Source: JBGUVL01 sp045134375 (lineage in GTDB: Bacteria; Bacillota_I; Bacilli_A; Erysipelotrichales; Erysipelotrichaceae). From it: a stretch of 64,000 bases of DNA. Shown here in pieces: positions 39,877-47,970 of this stretch. The stretch covers positions 1 through 64,000 of the forward strand of contig JBGUVL010000036.1 in assembly GCA_045134375.1 (NCBI GenBank). The letters are read 5' to 3'. The translations under genes and the position numbers were made by a program. The notes beneath the pieces are model-generated. The model was not told the DNA's origin and made no database searches. It was given only the letters and a program-made list of their open reading frames with translations. Numbering within the stretch: position 1 is the first letter of the stretch; every line of letters begins with the position of its first letter.

Positions 39877-41283
39877 ATGAGTGGATTTTTTGGGGTTGCT
39901 TCGAAAGAAAGCTGTGTGCTTGATTTATTCTTTGGAGTGGATTATCATTCTCATTTAGGGACAAGACGTGCCGGAATGGCGGTTCATGGGGAACATGGAT
40001 TTAAGCGTGCAATTCATAATATTGAAAATAGTCCATTTCGTTCTAAATTCGACAACGATTTAGATAAGTTTCATGGAAATTTAGGGATCGGATGTATTTC
40101 GGATAACGAAGCACAACCGCTATTGATGCAATCGCATCTAGGCAGTTTTGCGATTACTACGGTAGGTCGTATCAATAATTTAAAAGAATTAAAAGAAGAA
40201 TGCTTTGCGAATGGAATGACACATTTCTTGGAAATGAGTTCGGGAGAAATTAATCCTACCGAATTGGTAGCTGCATTGATCAACCAAAAAGCAAGTATTG
40301 TAGAAGGGCTTCGTTATGTTCAGGATGTGGTAGAGGGAAGTATGAGCATTCTATTGCTGAGTGCACATGGCATCTATGCTGCCAGAGATAAAGTGGGAAG
40401 AACGCCTATCATCATTGGAGAGAAATCGACAGGTTACTGTGCTACTTTTGAAAGCAGTGCTTTCTTAAATCTGGGCTACCATCATTATCGTGATTTAGGA
40501 CCAGGGGAGATCGTATTAATGACTCCGACTCGTATTGAAGTGAAACAGAAACCATTCGACAAAATGAAAATCTGTTCTTTCCTATGGGTTTACTATGGCT
40601 ATCCTACATCGACTTACGAAGGAATTAATGTAGAATGTATGCGAAATCGCTGTGGGGAATTATTAGCGAGACGAGATAACGTAGAAGTGGATAGTGTTGC
40701 AGGTGTTCCTGATTCAGGAATTGCTCATGCGGTAGGATATTCCAATACGAAAGGAATTCCTTTTGCTCGACCATTTATCAAATACACACCAACATGGCCG
40801 AGATCGTTTATGCCAACTTCACAGGTACAGCGTAATATGATTGCGAAAATGAAACTGATTCCAGTAAAAGAATTGATCAAAGATAAAAAACTATTGTTGA
40901 TTGATGATTCTATCGTTCGTGGAACGCAGTTAGGAGAAACAACGGATTTCCTATATGAAAGCGGCGCAAAAGAAGTGCATGTACGTCCGGCTTGTCCACC
41001 AATTATGTTCGGCTGTAAATACTTGAATTTCTCTCGCTCTAGTTCGGAAATGGATCTGATCACAAGACGTGTGATCCAAAAACTAGAAGGCGATGATGTT
41101 ACGACGGAAACGTTAAAGGAATATGCCAATCCAGATAGCGAAAAATATGCAACGATGTGCGAAGAAATCAGAAAACGTTCGAAATTTACATCATTACGCT
41201 ATCATCGCTTAGACGATATGATTGAATCCATTGGGTTAGAAAAGTGTAAACTATGTACCTATTGCTGGGATGGAGAAGAATAA
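39877..41283 (+). CDS. second PurF-like protein without the N-terminal catalytic Cys
   Basis: A 468-residue PurF paralogue at the end of the purine operon. It begins MSGFFGVASKESC; where active PurF exposes Cys after processing, this has Ser2, and no propeptide-Cys follows, so glutamine hydrolysis by the normal route looks impossible. The glutaminase fold is otherwise kept (YHSHLGTRRAGMAVHG). The PRPP loop LLIDDSIVRGTQ is intact, and Cys residues corresponding to the iron-sulfur ligands remain (KICSFLWVYYGYP, FGCKYLNF, CKLCTYC). It may use free ammonia or regulate purF. Similar proteins accompany PurF in Clostridia. AGGAGG precedes ATG 39877; a terminator follows. Confidence 0.85.
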   Translation: MSGFFGVASKESCVLDLFFGVDYHSHLGTRRAGMAVHGEHGFKRAIHNIENSPFRSKFDNDLDKFHGNLGIGCISDNEAQPLLMQSHLGSFAITTVGRINNLKELKEECFANGMTHFLEMSSGEINPTELVAALINQKASIVEGLRYVQDVVEGSMSILLLSAHGIYAARDKVGRTPIIIGEKSTGYCATFESSAFLNLGYHHYRDLGPGEIVLMTPTRIEVKQKPFDKMKICSFLWVYYGYPTSTYEGINVECMRNRCGELLARRDNVEVDSVAGVPDSGIAHAVGYSNTKGIPFARPFIKYTPTWPRSFMPTSQVQRNMIAKMKLIPVKELIKDKKLLLIDDSIVRGTQLGETTDFLYESGAKEVHVRPACPPIMFGCKYLNFSRSSSEMDLITRRVIQKLEGDDVTTETLKEYANPDSEKYATMCEEIRKRSKFTSLRYHRLDDMIESIGLEKCKLCTYCWDGEE

Positions 41284-41327
41284 AATCGTTTCTTTATTCA
41301 GCATAACAATTTTATCTTTTTGATGAA

Positions 41328-41364
41328 AACCTCACCTTTTGAAAAAAGGTGGGGTTATTTTTTT
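41328..41364 (+). terminator. purine operon terminator
   Basis: AACCTCACCTTTT (41328-41340) and AAAAGGTGGGGTT (41344-41356, one G-U pair), then ATTTTTTT. Confidence 0.95.
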
Positions 41365-41527
41365 CAAGTTTCCACCGCATTTTCTTCCAATGATGATAGG
41401 AAATCTTACGATAGAAAAAAAGAGAAGTACGATTCGGTTGATCAATGATGTAATCGCTTGCATTTTGCGCTTTTTTGCATTTTGTTTTGTTTGTGTAAAA
41501 AACGATGAGAAAATCGCTTTTGTTGGC

Positions 41528-41555
41528 TTTACATTTATCGAAATCGGTGTAAAAT
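41528..41555 (+). promoter_or_regulatory. promoter of the cation/proton antiporter gene
   Basis: TTTACA (41528-41533), a 16-bp spacer and TAAAAT (41550-41555). Between the purine terminator and this promoter (41365-41527) I see only A/T-rich DNA without a credible gene. Confidence 0.6.
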
Positions 41556-41585
41556 AATAAAGCATAAAAAGAAGGGGTGGTTTTT

Positions 41586-42887
41586 TTGTCTTACTATTTC
41601 TTACTTGATGTAGCAATGATAATTATTGCGACAAAATTATTTGGATTACTTACGAGAAGAATAGAGATGCCACAGGTAGTAGGGGCGTTATTAGCAGGGT
41701 TGATCTTAGGTCCTGGTTGCTTGAATCTGCTGAATGAAACGGATTTTTTGACGCAGATTAGTGAAATCGGCGTTATTATCCTAATGTATTCTGCTGGATT
41801 AGAAACGGATATTTCTGAATTGAAGAAAAGTGGAAAAGCAAGCTTTGTGATTGCGCTTGTCGGTGTTCTTGTTCCATTAGCTGGAGGGTTTGCAGTGGGA
41901 CATCTGTTTAATCCAGAACCAGCGGCATTCATGGAAAATATTTTTATCGGTGTCATTTTGACGGCTACTTCGGTCAGTATTACCGTAGAAACATTGAAAG
42001 AGATGGGTAAATTATCGACCACTAGTGGAAATGCTATCTTAGGCGCTGCTTTGATTGATGATGTGTTGGGTATTGTATGTTTGACATTGGCGACTTCAAT
42101 GGCGAGCGAAGGAGTTAGCATTGTAATGGTATTCGTGAAGATTGTCGCATTCTTCGCAATCAGCCTTGGACTTGGCTATGTGCTGCATGGTGCTTTTGAT
42201 CGCTGGATGGGAAAATACAAGAAAGATTTGCGTCGTTTTCCAATTCTTTCCTTTGCTTTCTGTTTGGCTTATTCCTTCGTAGCAGAAGAATTTTTTGGTG
42301 TTGCGGATATCACTGGTGCGTTCATAGCGGGGTTGATCATTGCGAACACGTCGCATTCTAAATATATTGCACATCGAACCGATTCTTTAGGTTATATGTT
42401 TTTTACTCCGGTATTTTTTGCCAGCATTGGATTAAAGGTCGTCATTCCTGAAGTAACTCCATATGTCATTTCCTTTGGCTGTGTGATTACATTAGTAGCC
42501 ATTTTAAGTAAGGTGGTGGGATGTGCTGCTGGAGCAAAAGTTTGTGGTATGACAAACAAAGAAAGTATTCGAGTTGGGGTTGGAATGGTTTCTCGTGGAG
42601 AAGTGGCATTGATTATTGCCAGCAAAGGAATCAGTATGGGTATCTTAGGAGAATCTGTATTTACTCCGTTAATTATTATGGTCGTGGTAACAACCGTCAT
42701 TACACCGATTTTATTGAAGATTGCCTACAAGGATGCCAAAGAACCAGTTTCCATTCAAAAGACGGAATTGGTGGATAACTATCGAGCCGCCTATGCCGAC
42801 AATTTCGAAACCTTATTCAATACTTGGTTGGAAGACAATAATTTTACCGATTATACGAAATCAGAACAGACAAAAACAAAGAAGTAA
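41586..42887 (+). CDS. CPA2-family cation:proton antiporter (KefB/NapA-like)
   Basis: A 433-residue membrane protein with about 12-13 hydrophobic segments. It shows the CPA2 hallmarks RIEMPQVVGALLAGLILGPG, LMYSAGLETDISELKKSGKAS, LGAALIDDVLGIVCL (the ion-binding DD pair), GAFIAGLIIANT, FFTPVFFASIGLKV and VGMVSRGEVALIIA. No TrkA-N/RCK domain follows, so it is of the NapA type, exchanging Na+ or K+ for H+. GTG 41577 and TTG 41586 are both in frame; TTG is chosen because AAGGGG lies 8 bases before it. Transcribed alone. With a possibly Na+-coupled ATP synthase downstream, a sodium role would make sense, but this is inference. Confidence 0.85.
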   Translation: MSYYFLLDVAMIIIATKLFGLLTRRIEMPQVVGALLAGLILGPGCLNLLNETDFLTQISEIGVIILMYSAGLETDISELKKSGKASFVIALVGVLVPLAGGFAVGHLFNPEPAAFMENIFIGVILTATSVSITVETLKEMGKLSTTSGNAILGAALIDDVLGIVCLTLATSMASEGVSIVMVFVKIVAFFAISLGLGYVLHGAFDRWMGKYKKDLRRFPILSFAFCLAYSFVAEEFFGVADITGAFIAGLIIANTSHSKYIAHRTDSLGYMFFTPVFFASIGLKVVIPEVTPYVISFGCVITLVAILSKVVGCAAGAKVCGMTNKESIRVGVGMVSRGEVALIIASKGISMGILGESVFTPLIIMVVVTTVITPILLKIAYKDAKEPVSIQKTELVDNYRAAYADNFETLFNTWLEDNNFTDYTKSEQTKTKK

Positions 42888-42891
42888 AATG

Positions 42892-42954
42892 AAAAAATCC
42901 TGCAATAGGCATCAATGGTGATGTACACTACGCCTTAGTAGGATTTTCTTTTTT
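42892..42954 (+). terminator. terminator after the antiporter gene
   Basis: AAAATCCT (42894-42901) and AGGATTTT (42940-42947), with an inner TAGGC/GCC-TTA helix, then a T-rich tail. Confidence 0.8.
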
Positions 42955-43090
42955 TACCAATATCAAAATTTTTCGATTTCCTTCATTGGTGAAATGGTAT
43001 ATGCCATGGAATAAGAGAAAATACTAGAAAATGGGCAGAAAAACACCAATGAGCAAGGGGGATTCGACTTGATAAAACAAGCGATTTACA

Positions 43091-43119
43091 TTGTCTTTCC
43101 CTACCTTAGGTAGTATAAT
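43091..43119 (+). promoter_or_regulatory. upp-atp promoter with a palindrome in its spacer
   Basis: TTGTCT (43091-43096), a 17-bp spacer and perfect TATAAT (43114-43119). The inverted repeat CTACCT-T-AGGTAG (43101-43113) fills most of the spacer and could be an operator. Confidence 0.65.
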
Positions 43120-43170
43120 AAACTGTAATGATTATGGAGATACATAGTATCAGAATAGGAGAAGAATACG

Positions 43171-43791
43171 ATGCTGAAAGTATTAGAACATCCATTGATT
43201 ACGCATAAATTAACGCAGATGCGTAAAAAGGAAACAAAAACAAAGGATTTTCGTGACAATCTCGATGAGATTGGTGGGTTGATGGCGTATGAAATTACTC
43301 GAAATCTTCCTATCAAAGAAGTAGAAATTGAAACACCGATCAAAAAATGCACAACGTATGAATTGGAAAAAGATATTATTCTAGTTCCTATTTTAAGAGC
43401 AGGATTAGGAATGGTTAATGGGATTGCGAATTTGATCCCAACCGTAAAAGTTGCGCATGTTGGTTTATATCGAGATGAAGAAACGTTAAAACCACATGTT
43501 TATTTTGAAAAATATCCAAAGAATATTTCAGATGCGGTTGTCATGATCGTGGACCCGATGCTGGCAACTGGCGGTAGTGCTATCGCAGCCATTGATATGG
43601 TAAAAAAACAAGGGGCAAAAGACATTCGCTTAGTAAATCTGGTAGGCGCACCGGAAGGGGTAAAAGCAGTGGAAGAAGCGCATCCGGATGTGGATATCTA
43701 TTTGGCTGCTTTGGATGAAAAATTGAATGAAAAAGGATACATTGTTCCGGGATTAGGAGATGCCGGAGACCGTATCTTTGGTACGAAATAG
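43171..43791 (+). CDS. upp: uracil phosphoribosyltransferase
   Basis: A 206-residue salvage enzyme making UMP from uracil and PRPP. Seen: VLEHPLITHKLTQMRKKETKTKDFR at the N-terminus, VPILRAGLGMVNGIANLIP, VGLYRDEETLKPHVYF and the PRPP loop VMIVDPMLATGGSA. The stop codon is immediately followed by the ATG of atpZ (no spacer), so upp heads the ATP synthase operon. Confidence 0.97.
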   Translation: MLKVLEHPLITHKLTQMRKKETKTKDFRDNLDEIGGLMAYEITRNLPIKEVEIETPIKKCTTYELEKDIILVPILRAGLGMVNGIANLIPTVKVAHVGLYRDEETLKPHVYFEKYPKNISDAVVMIVDPMLATGGSAIAAIDMVKKQGAKDIRLVNLVGAPEGVKAVEEAHPDVDIYLAALDEKLNEKGYIVPGLGDAGDRIFGTK

Positions 43792-43983
43792 ATGAAGAAT
43801 AAGGCAGCGGGACGCTTTACTTCAAGAATGTTGGTAGGCTGTATTGCTGCAGGGTTTCTAGGTCATTATTTAGATGATAAGTTTTCTACAACACCATGGA
43901 TTCTTTTGGTTTTATTATTCTATGTGATCGGAGGAAGCTTTTATCTACTGATGAAAGAAATAGGTGATGAGGATGGAAAATAA
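43792..43983 (+). CDS. atpZ: AtpZ/AtpI-family small membrane protein
   Basis: A 63-residue protein with two membrane segments (LVGCIAAGFLGHYLDD and PWILLVLLFYVIGGSFYLLM). The GFLGHYLDD core is the family signature of AtpZ, which in some bacteria forms a Mg2+/Ca2+ carrier with AtpI serving the ATP synthase. It starts directly at the upp stop and overlaps atpI by 11 bp. The assignment rests on motif, size and operon position. Confidence 0.75.
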   Translation: MKNKAAGRFTSRMLVGCIAAGFLGHYLDDKFSTTPWILLVLLFYVIGGSFYLLMKEIGDEDGK

Positions 43984-44338
43984 GCAATTGTATCAAAAAA
44001 TATTGAAAAATGCCTTTTTCATTCTGATTGTAGCGACACTTGTGACGTTGCTTGTGATGCGTGAGCTAAGCTATGGAATTGCCACTTTGCTCGGTGGCTT
44101 CCTAAGCATAACTGGATTTCTCAGTATAATAATGATGACACATTCATCGTTACATGGGAATGTGAAGGCAAGATTCACGAGTGCCTATTTGATTCGGTAT
44201 TTACTCTACTTTCTTGTGATGTATTTGGCGATGAAAGCAGGGCTAAATATAATTTCCATACTGATTGGTTTTTTATGCATTTCGTTAAGCATAAAAATCA
44301 ATGAGATGATTGGAAGAAAGGAGGAAAATGGAGCTTGA
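43973..44338 (+). CDS. atpI: ATP synthase subunit I (AtpI)
   Basis: A 121-residue hydrophobic protein with four membrane segments, in the place and size of the AtpI assembly factor that helps build the c ring. Sequence is poorly conserved in this family, so the call leans on context: it lies between atpZ and atpB. ATG 43973 is preferred to 43964 because AGGTGATGAGG serves as its ribosome binding site. It overlaps atpB by 4 bp. Confidence 0.75.
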   Translation: MENKQLYQKILKNAFFILIVATLVTLLVMRELSYGIATLLGGFLSITGFLSIIMMTHSSLHGNVKARFTSAYLIRYLLYFLVMYLAMKAGLNIISILIGFLCISLSIKINEMIGRKEENGA

Positions 44339-45036
44339 CAAATGAACTGATAATTCATATTGGCGATTTTATGATCGAACTTCATATGAGCGTCATCATT
44401 TGGATGGCGATTGGACTTGTGGTAACGATTCTGCTATGTTGGGCAGGAAGCAAGTTCAAGAAGGCGGATCCTTCCAAGGCACCAACCGGGGTAGTACTCG
44501 TATTTGAACAGCTAGTTCATCTCTGTGCTGGTGTTCTGAAAGCCAATCTAACCAACAAGACATGGCAGTATCTGCCTTTTATGGGGACAATTATGATCAT
44601 GATGGTAATTTCAAACCTAATGGGATTAATTGGATTGCAATCACCAACCAGTAATTTAACTCTTGATGCGGTTTTGGTAATACTGATGTTTTTAACGATT
44701 CATGGTACGGACATCAAACTGCATGGGATTATCGGAAAATTGAAAGCATGGTGTGAACCAGTGGCATTGCTGTTTCCTTTGAATGTGATTGGTGATCTGG
44801 CATTTCCTGTTTCACTGACATTACGTCTTTTCGGGAATATGCTAGGTGGTACGATCATCGTATCATTACTTTATCTACTGATGAAATCTTTGATGCCATT
44901 CTCAGTAGTTATGTATGTAGTAACCCCATTCCTGCATATGTATTTTGATATATTTACTGCTTTTATGCAAACCTATATCTTCTTTACTTTGGCATCTTAC
45001 TTCCTTGGAGAAGCGTGTGATCGCGAGGAAGAATAG
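44335..45036 (+). CDS. atpB: F1Fo ATP synthase subunit a
   Basis: A 233-residue membrane stator subunit that forms the ion half-channels beside the c ring. Five to six hydrophobic segments are visible; the essential Arg is in VSLTLRLFGNMLGG near residue 164, and the C-terminal LHMYFDIFTAFMQTYIFFTLASYFL matches subunit a. The start is TTG 44335: AAAGGAGG at 44317-44324 stands 10 bases before it, and no in-frame ATG lies closer than residue 13. It overlaps atpI by 4 bp. Confidence 0.93.
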   Translation: MTNELIIHIGDFMIELHMSVIIWMAIGLVVTILLCWAGSKFKKADPSKAPTGVVLVFEQLVHLCAGVLKANLTNKTWQYLPFMGTIMIMMVISNLMGLIGLQSPTSNLTLDAVLVILMFLTIHGTDIKLHGIIGKLKAWCEPVALLFPLNVIGDLAFPVSLTLRLFGNMLGGTIIVSLLYLLMKSLMPFSVVMYVVTPFLHMYFDIFTAFMQTYIFFTLASYFLGEACDREEE

Positions 45037-45087
45037 AAATGAAAAAACAACGACAGTGAAAGAAAAATTAACAGGAGGAAATTAAAA

Positions 45088-45333
45088 ATGGAATTTAATG
45101 AATTTTTCGTAAAAGGTATGGCTGTATTAGGTGCTGGTATCGCAATGATCGCTGGTTTAGGTCCTGGTATTGGTCAGGGTATCGCTGCCAGCAAGGGTGC
45201 GGAAGCAACGGGTCGTAATCCAGAAGCAGCAGGAAAGATTCGTTCCGTAATGGTATTGGGAATCGCACTTGCGGAAACAACTGGTATCTATGCATTAGTA
45301 GTTGCTCTACTGCTGATTTTCTTGAAAGCGTAA
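45088..45333 (+). CDS. atpE: F1Fo ATP synthase subunit c, sodium-type ion-binding residues
   Basis: An 81-residue hairpin of two membrane helices that forms the rotor ring. Helix 1 holds GLGPGIGQGIA with Pro26 and Gln30; the loop has RNPEAAGKI; helix 2 has ALAETTGIYAL with the ion-carrying Glu63, Thr64 and Tyr68. The Gln...Glu-Ser/Thr...Tyr set, with the same spacing as Gln32-Glu65-Ser66-Tyr70 in Ilyobacter tartaricus, is the known signature for Na+ binding. AGGAGGAAATTAAAA precedes the ATG, fitting the high copy number needed. Confidence 0.95.
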   Translation: MEFNEFFVKGMAVLGAGIAMIAGLGPGIGQGIAASKGAEATGRNPEAAGKIRSVMVLGIALAETTGIYALVVALLLIFLKA

Positions 45334-45376
45334 TTTACATAAAAAATCTATTGAATGATAGGAGGGAAATGACCCA

Positions 45377-45901
45377 ATGAATGATTTAATCAATATTGAT
45401 GACTATCTTAGAATCAATGTCTATGATGCAGTATTGGTGCTGATTTCCACTCTTCTGATCGTATTTATCGTAAAGAAGTTTTTCTGGAATTATGTTCGTG
45501 AATATCTTGAAAAACGGCAAGCGCTGATTGCTACGCAGTTAGCGGAAAGTGAAGATCGTTTGAAAGAAAGCGAAGAACTGAAAGCGCAGTATGAAGAAAA
45601 AATGGCAGGCGTAAAAGCGGAAGCGAAAGAAATTCTTGCGATTGCGAAGGACAGTGCTTCCAAAGAGGCAAGCGAAATTGTTGCGAAAGCGAAGGATAGC
45701 GCAGAAGCTATGAAAGCGAAAGCAGCGGCTGAAATTGAACATGAAAAAGCGCAAGTGAAAGAGCAGATAAAAGAAGAGATTAGTGAAGTTGCATTTATGG
45801 CAGCGAAAAAGGTTGTCGGCAAAGAACTGGATGAAGAAACGCACAAGAAATATGTGGACGACTTCATTGCACAGGCTGGTGAAGACGCATGGCAGGCATA
45901 G
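45377..45901 (+). CDS. atpF: F1Fo ATP synthase subunit b
   Basis: A 174-residue peripheral stalk protein: one N-terminal membrane helix (YDAVLVLISTLLIVFIVKKFFW, residues about 15-36) followed by a long Ala/Glu/Lys-rich coiled coil to about residue 150 (EKRQALIATQLAESEDRLKE and onwards). The length is normal for the family. AGGAGGGAAATGACCCA precedes the ATG. It overlaps atpH by 13 bp. Confidence 0.95.
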   Translation: MNDLINIDDYLRINVYDAVLVLISTLLIVFIVKKFFWNYVREYLEKRQALIATQLAESEDRLKESEELKAQYEEKMAGVKAEAKEILAIAKDSASKEASEIVAKAKDSAEAMKAKAAAEIEHEKAQVKEQIKEEISEVAFMAAKKVVGKELDEETHKKYVDDFIAQAGEDAWQA

Positions 45902-46446
45902 TTGCGGTAAACTATTCGGATGCTTTATTTGCGCTGGCACAGGAAGAAAATAAAATGGAAGCATTCAAAGAATCACTGGTAACGATGGATCAAACCTTCA
46001 TGACAATGAAAGAGTTATCCAATGTGATGAAACATCCAAAAATCAGTAAGGAAGATAAGAAAAAACTGATTGATGACATTTTTGGAGAGTGCGATGATTA
46101 TGTTAGAAATTTTGCTAAGCTTTTAATTGATAAGAGTCGTTTTAGCAATTTTCATGATATTTGTAGCAGCTTTGTTGCGCTTTATAATGACTTCCATCAC
46201 ATTGAAGTTGCCTATATTCAAAGTGCGGTAGCGCTGAATGAGGATCAGAAGATAAGATTACAACAGATGCTGGAAAAGAAAACAGGGAAACACGTGGAAA
46301 TGCATTTGCGTGTGAATGAGGAACTGTTAGCTGGGATCAAAGTTAAGATGAAAGATGAAATTTTGGATAACAGTGCTGCAACCAGACTAGAAAAAATGAA
46401 AAAGCAGGTAGCGAAAGCTTCACTGCATAAAAGCGAGGTGGCATAA
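45889..46446 (+). CDS. atpH: F1Fo ATP synthase subunit delta
   Basis: A 185-residue stalk protein joining the top of F1 to subunit b. It begins VAVNYSDALFALAQEENKME, has the helical N-terminal domain (MKHPKISKEDKKKLIDDIF) and the usual C-terminal block NEELLAGIKVKMKDEILDNSAATRLEKM. It starts inside the end of atpF, so translation is coupled. Confidence 0.95.
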   Translation: MAGIVAVNYSDALFALAQEENKMEAFKESLVTMDQTFMTMKELSNVMKHPKISKEDKKKLIDDIFGECDDYVRNFAKLLIDKSRFSNFHDICSSFVALYNDFHHIEVAYIQSAVALNEDQKIRLQQMLEKKTGKHVEMHLRVNEELLAGIKVKMKDEILDNSAATRLEKMKKQVAKASLHKSEVA

Positions 46447-46448
46447 AG

Positions 46449-47966
46449 GTGAACTTAAGACCTGAAGAGATTAGTAAGATCATTAAAGCTCAAATCAAAA
46501 ATTATGATGAGAGCTTAGAAGTAAGTGAAACCGGAACCATTATTAGTGTAGGGGACGGAATCGCAATGATCCATGGTTTGGAAAATGCGATGGCAGGAGA
46601 ATTGCTGCAGTTCCCTCAGGATGTGTATGGAATGGTTTTGAACCTAGAAGAAGAAGCGGTTGGTGCCGTATTAATGGGTAGTGACAGAGGAATTAGAGAA
46701 GGCGATGAAGTAAAACGTACCGGAAGAATTGTCGAAGTACCAGTCGGCGATTGCATGTTAGGTCGTGTCGTTAATGCATTAGGACAAGCCATCGATGGGG
46801 GAGAGCCTATTGTATCGGATCGTTTCCGTCCCGTAGAAAGAGTAGCACCTGGCGTAATGACAAGAAAAAGTGTACATCAGCCATTACAGACAGGATTAAA
46901 ATGTATTGACTCCATGATTCCAATTGGAAAGGGACAACGTGAGTTAATTATCGGCGATCGTCAGACCGGGAAAACAGCCATCGCCATTGACACCATTTTG
47001 AACCAAAAGGGAAAGAATGTTAAATGTATCTATGTTGCGATTGGACAAAAAGCAAGTACGGTTGCTCAGATTGTAGAAAAGCTGAGAAATCATGGAGCTA
47101 TGGAATATACTACGGTAGTATCTTCGACCGCTAGTGAAGCTGCTCCACTTCAATACATTGCTCCATATTCTGGATGTGCGATTGGAGAAGAATGGATGGA
47201 AAAGGGCGAAGATGTATTAATTGTTTATGATGATTTAAGTAAACATGCGGTCGCTTATCGTACCATGTCTTTATTGTTAAAACGTCCACCTGGACGTGAA
47301 GCTTATCCAGGGGATGTTTTCTATCTACATTCTAGATTATTGGAACGAAGTGCAAAATTAAACGAAGAATATGGTTGTGGTTCTTTGACCGCATTACCGA
47401 TCATTGAAACGCAGGCAGGGGATATTTCTGCCTATATTCCAACCAACGTAATCTCCATCACCGATGGGCAGATTTTCTTGCAGACAGAATTATTTAATGC
47501 AGGAGTTCGTCCTGCTGTGGATAGTGGTTTATCCGTATCTCGTGTTGGAAGTAGCGCACAGGTAAAAGCAATGAAACAGGTTTCTGGTTCATTGAAGCTG
47601 GAATTAGCGCAATATCACGAATTGCAGGCATTCTCACAGTTTGGAAGTGACCTTGATCCAGCAACGAAGGCAACACTAGAACATGGGGAACGTTTGATGG
47701 AACTGCTAAAGCAGGCACAGTATTCTCCTTTGACAGTCAGTGAACAGGTATTGTCACTGTTTGCGGCAAAAAATAAATATCTAAAAGATATCGCAGTAGA
47801 TGAAGTAGCGGAATACGAAAAAGAAATGCATAAGTTTATCAAGGATAAACACCCTGAAATCATTCAGGAATTAGATGAAAAATTAATGATTTCAGATGAT
47901 CTTGATGGTGCGATCAAGGCGGCGCTGGATGAATTTAAACCGGTATTTGAAACAATAAAGGGTTAA
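46449..47966 (+). CDS. atpA: F1Fo ATP synthase subunit alpha
   Basis: A 505-residue non-catalytic nucleotide-binding subunit of F1. The beta-barrel N-terminus (LRPEEISKIIKAQIKNYDESL) is followed by the P-loop GDRQTGKTA near residue 170, the DDLSKHAVAYR segment, the PGREAYPGDVFYLHSRLLER block and the C-terminal helical domain. The start is GTG 46449, two bases after the atpH stop, with GAGGTGG upstream. The length is typical. Confidence 0.97.
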   Translation: MNLRPEEISKIIKAQIKNYDESLEVSETGTIISVGDGIAMIHGLENAMAGELLQFPQDVYGMVLNLEEEAVGAVLMGSDRGIREGDEVKRTGRIVEVPVGDCMLGRVVNALGQAIDGGEPIVSDRFRPVERVAPGVMTRKSVHQPLQTGLKCIDSMIPIGKGQRELIIGDRQTGKTAIAIDTILNQKGKNVKCIYVAIGQKASTVAQIVEKLRNHGAMEYTTVVSSTASEAAPLQYIAPYSGCAIGEEWMEKGEDVLIVYDDLSKHAVAYRTMSLLLKRPPGREAYPGDVFYLHSRLLERSAKLNEEYGCGSLTALPIIETQAGDISAYIPTNVISITDGQIFLQTELFNAGVRPAVDSGLSVSRVGSSAQVKAMKQVSGSLKLELAQYHELQAFSQFGSDLDPATKATLEHGERLMELLKQAQYSPLTVSEQVLSLFAAKNKYLKDIAVDEVAEYEKEMHKFIKDKHPEIIQELDEKLMISDDLDGAIKAALDEFKPVFETIKG

Positions 47967-47970
47967 AGCA

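Noticed and set aside
41339..41557. A 72-codon frame between the purine terminator and the antiporter promoter
   Set aside because: It begins inside the terminator stem, has no ribosome binding site and shows no family resemblance.
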